Assembly: GCA_013139225.1 (NCBI GenBank)
Contig: WTBG01000117.1
Location: 1-5,112 of the forward strand
From: Deltaproteobacteria bacterium
GTDB taxonomy: Bacteria > Desulfobacterota > WTBG01
Direction of reading: 5' to 3'
Length of the DNA stretch: 5,112 nt
The notes under the pieces: generated by a model
What the model was told of the DNA's origin: nothing
Databases searched by the model: none
What the model saw: the letters and a program-made list of their open reading frames with translations, nothing else
In this document: positions 4,340 to 5,112 of the stretch, piece by piece
Layout: every line of letters begins with the position of its first letter
How positions within the stretch are numbered: the stretch's first letter is position 1
Made by a program: the position numbers and the translations under genes

Positions 4340-4996
4340 ATGATCTTAATTCCTATGGTAGTAGAACAGACCAATCGAGGAGAAAGAGCCTACGATATTT
4401 ACTCGCGTCTTCTAAAAGATCGGATTATCTTCTTGAGTAATGTAATTAACGATGATGTTGCAAATATCCTGATTGCCCAGATGCTTTTTCTGGAGTCTGA
4501 GGATCCTGATAAAGACATTCATCTTTATCTAAATTCTGCCGGTGGAGTTGTAACTGCAGGCCTTGCTATTTATGATACCATGCAGTATATAAAACCTGAT
4601 GTTTCTACCTTATGTATGGGGCAGGCTTCCAGTATGGCAGCACTTCTTTTAGCTGCAGGGGCAAATGGGAAAAGATTTGCATTGCCTCATTCTCGGATAT
4701 TAATTCATCAGCTCTTAGGCGGTTTCCAGGGTCAGGCATCTGATATTGATATTCATGCTAAGGAAATCTTGCGGATGCGAGAAGAACTCGATTCTATATT
4801 GGTAAAACACACCAATCAGCCCCGGGAAAAGATACAGAAAGATACCGATAGAGATTTTTTCATGGACGGGCAACAGGCAAAGGAATATGGGATCATCGAT
4901 GATGTTATTGCTAAAGCAGAAAAAACGCAGAAGATTGAAGCAAAGATAAAAGGTAAATGGGGGAAAAGGGGGAACGGTGAAAAGAAAAGGTCCTAA
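4340..4996 (+). CDS. clpP: ATP-dependent Clp protease proteolytic subunit
   Basis: Serine peptidase that forms the double-heptamer chamber of ClpXP and degrades proteins unfolded and fed in by the ClpX AAA+ ring in the cytoplasm. At 218 aa it is slightly longer than usual. The N-terminal axial loop region IPMVVEQTNRGERAYDIYSR is typical. The catalytic triad is complete: Ser98 in GQASSMAA, His123 in PHSRILIHQ and Asp172 in TDRDFFM. The normally NSPGG segment before the active site reads N65-S-A67-G-G69, an Ala for a well-conserved Pro. The C-terminus after IDDVIAKAEK is a long lysine/arginine-rich tail. The start ATG has AAAGGGAG (4325-4332) at 7-base spacing and gives the family's normal N-terminus. 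Its last 20 nt overlap clpX, so translation is probably coupled. Upstream there is no trigger-factor gene. Confidence 0.96.
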   Translation: MILIPMVVEQTNRGERAYDIYSRLLKDRIIFLSNVINDDVANILIAQMLFLESEDPDKDIHLYLNSAGGVVTAGLAIYDTMQYIKPDVSTLCMGQASSMAALLLAAGANGKRFALPHSRILIHQLLGGFQGQASDIDIHAKEILRMREELDSILVKHTNQPREKIQKDTDRDFFMDGQQAKEYGIIDDVIAKAEKTQKIEAKIKGKWGKRGNGEKKRS

Positions 4997-5112
4997 TAAT
5001 GGTGATCTACTATGCTCATTTTGTGGAAAGAATAAAGATGAAATAAAGAAACTTGTTGCAGGCCCTTCAGTCTACATTTGCGATGAGTGTATTGAGCTTT
5101 GTAATGATATCA
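4977..5112 (+). CDS. clpX: Clp protease ATP-binding subunit ClpX, N-terminal part (3' end outside window)
   Basis: ClpX is the hexameric AAA+ unfoldase that recognises substrates, unfolds them with ATP and threads them into ClpP. Only the first 45 codons are here, covering the N-terminal zinc-binding domain used for dimerisation and adaptor binding. Four cysteines form the expected C13-x2-C16 and C35-x2-C38 pairs, within LLCSFCGKNKDEIKKL and the GPSVYICDECIELCND signature. The AAA+ domain (Walker A and B, IGF loop for docking on ClpP) lies beyond the window. The start is taken as GTG 4977, preceded by AAAGGGGG (4965-4972) at 4-base spacing and matching the usual distance to the first cysteine pair. 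No in-frame ATG is available before C13. It overlaps the clpP end by 20 nt, in a different frame. Confidence 0.93.
   Translation, partial: MKRKGPNNGDLLCSFCGKNKDEIKKLVAGPSVYICDECIELCNDI

Overview
The window looks like a chromosomal segment of a Gram-negative-type bacterium of fairly low GC content. The coding is dense, with strong AGGAGG-type ribosome sites and sigma70-like promoters. A bacterial glnS, two PilZ genes, a GYD-domain gene and a clpP-clpX pair would fit a Desulfobacterota-like or Planctomycetota (for example Brocadiales-like) genome. That placement is an impression from protein style, not a search result.

Region 1 (1-1996, + strand) is a head-to-tail run: the 3' end of glnS, then acpP, a GYD-domain protein, a PilZ-domain protein and an unrecognised 85-aa protein. 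Gaps are 30 to 56 bases and I see no terminator between the genes, so they may share transcripts. The set mixes translation (GlnRS), lipid synthesis (acyl carrier protein) and probable signalling.

Region 2 (2019-3961) holds three separately controlled genes: a minus-strand FMN-binding split-barrel (PNPOx-like) protein, a plus-strand cold-shock protein and a minus-strand PilZ protein. The cold-shock gene has an extended -10 promoter, a leader of about 140 nt and a strong intrinsic terminator. In the leader, a 13-bp helix can bury the Shine-Dalgarno sequence, and two upstream segments can compete for the same strand. A 31-bp direct repeat (27/31 identical) lies at each edge of this block.

Region 3 (about 3714-4339) has no convincing gene. 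It contains a degenerate 3' fragment of a tRNA-Glu(CUC)-like gene on the minus strand, a palindrome-rich patch, and interleaved inverted repeats that resemble the tip of a lost insertion sequence. It reads as a scar of mobile-element activity.

Region 4 (4163-5112, + strand) starts with a candidate promoter and leader, followed by clpP and the start of clpX, which overlap by 20 nt. They encode the peptidase and the unfoldase of the ClpXP protease. No wholly new system is evident. The best leads are the cold-shock leader switch and the tRNA/mobile-element scar.
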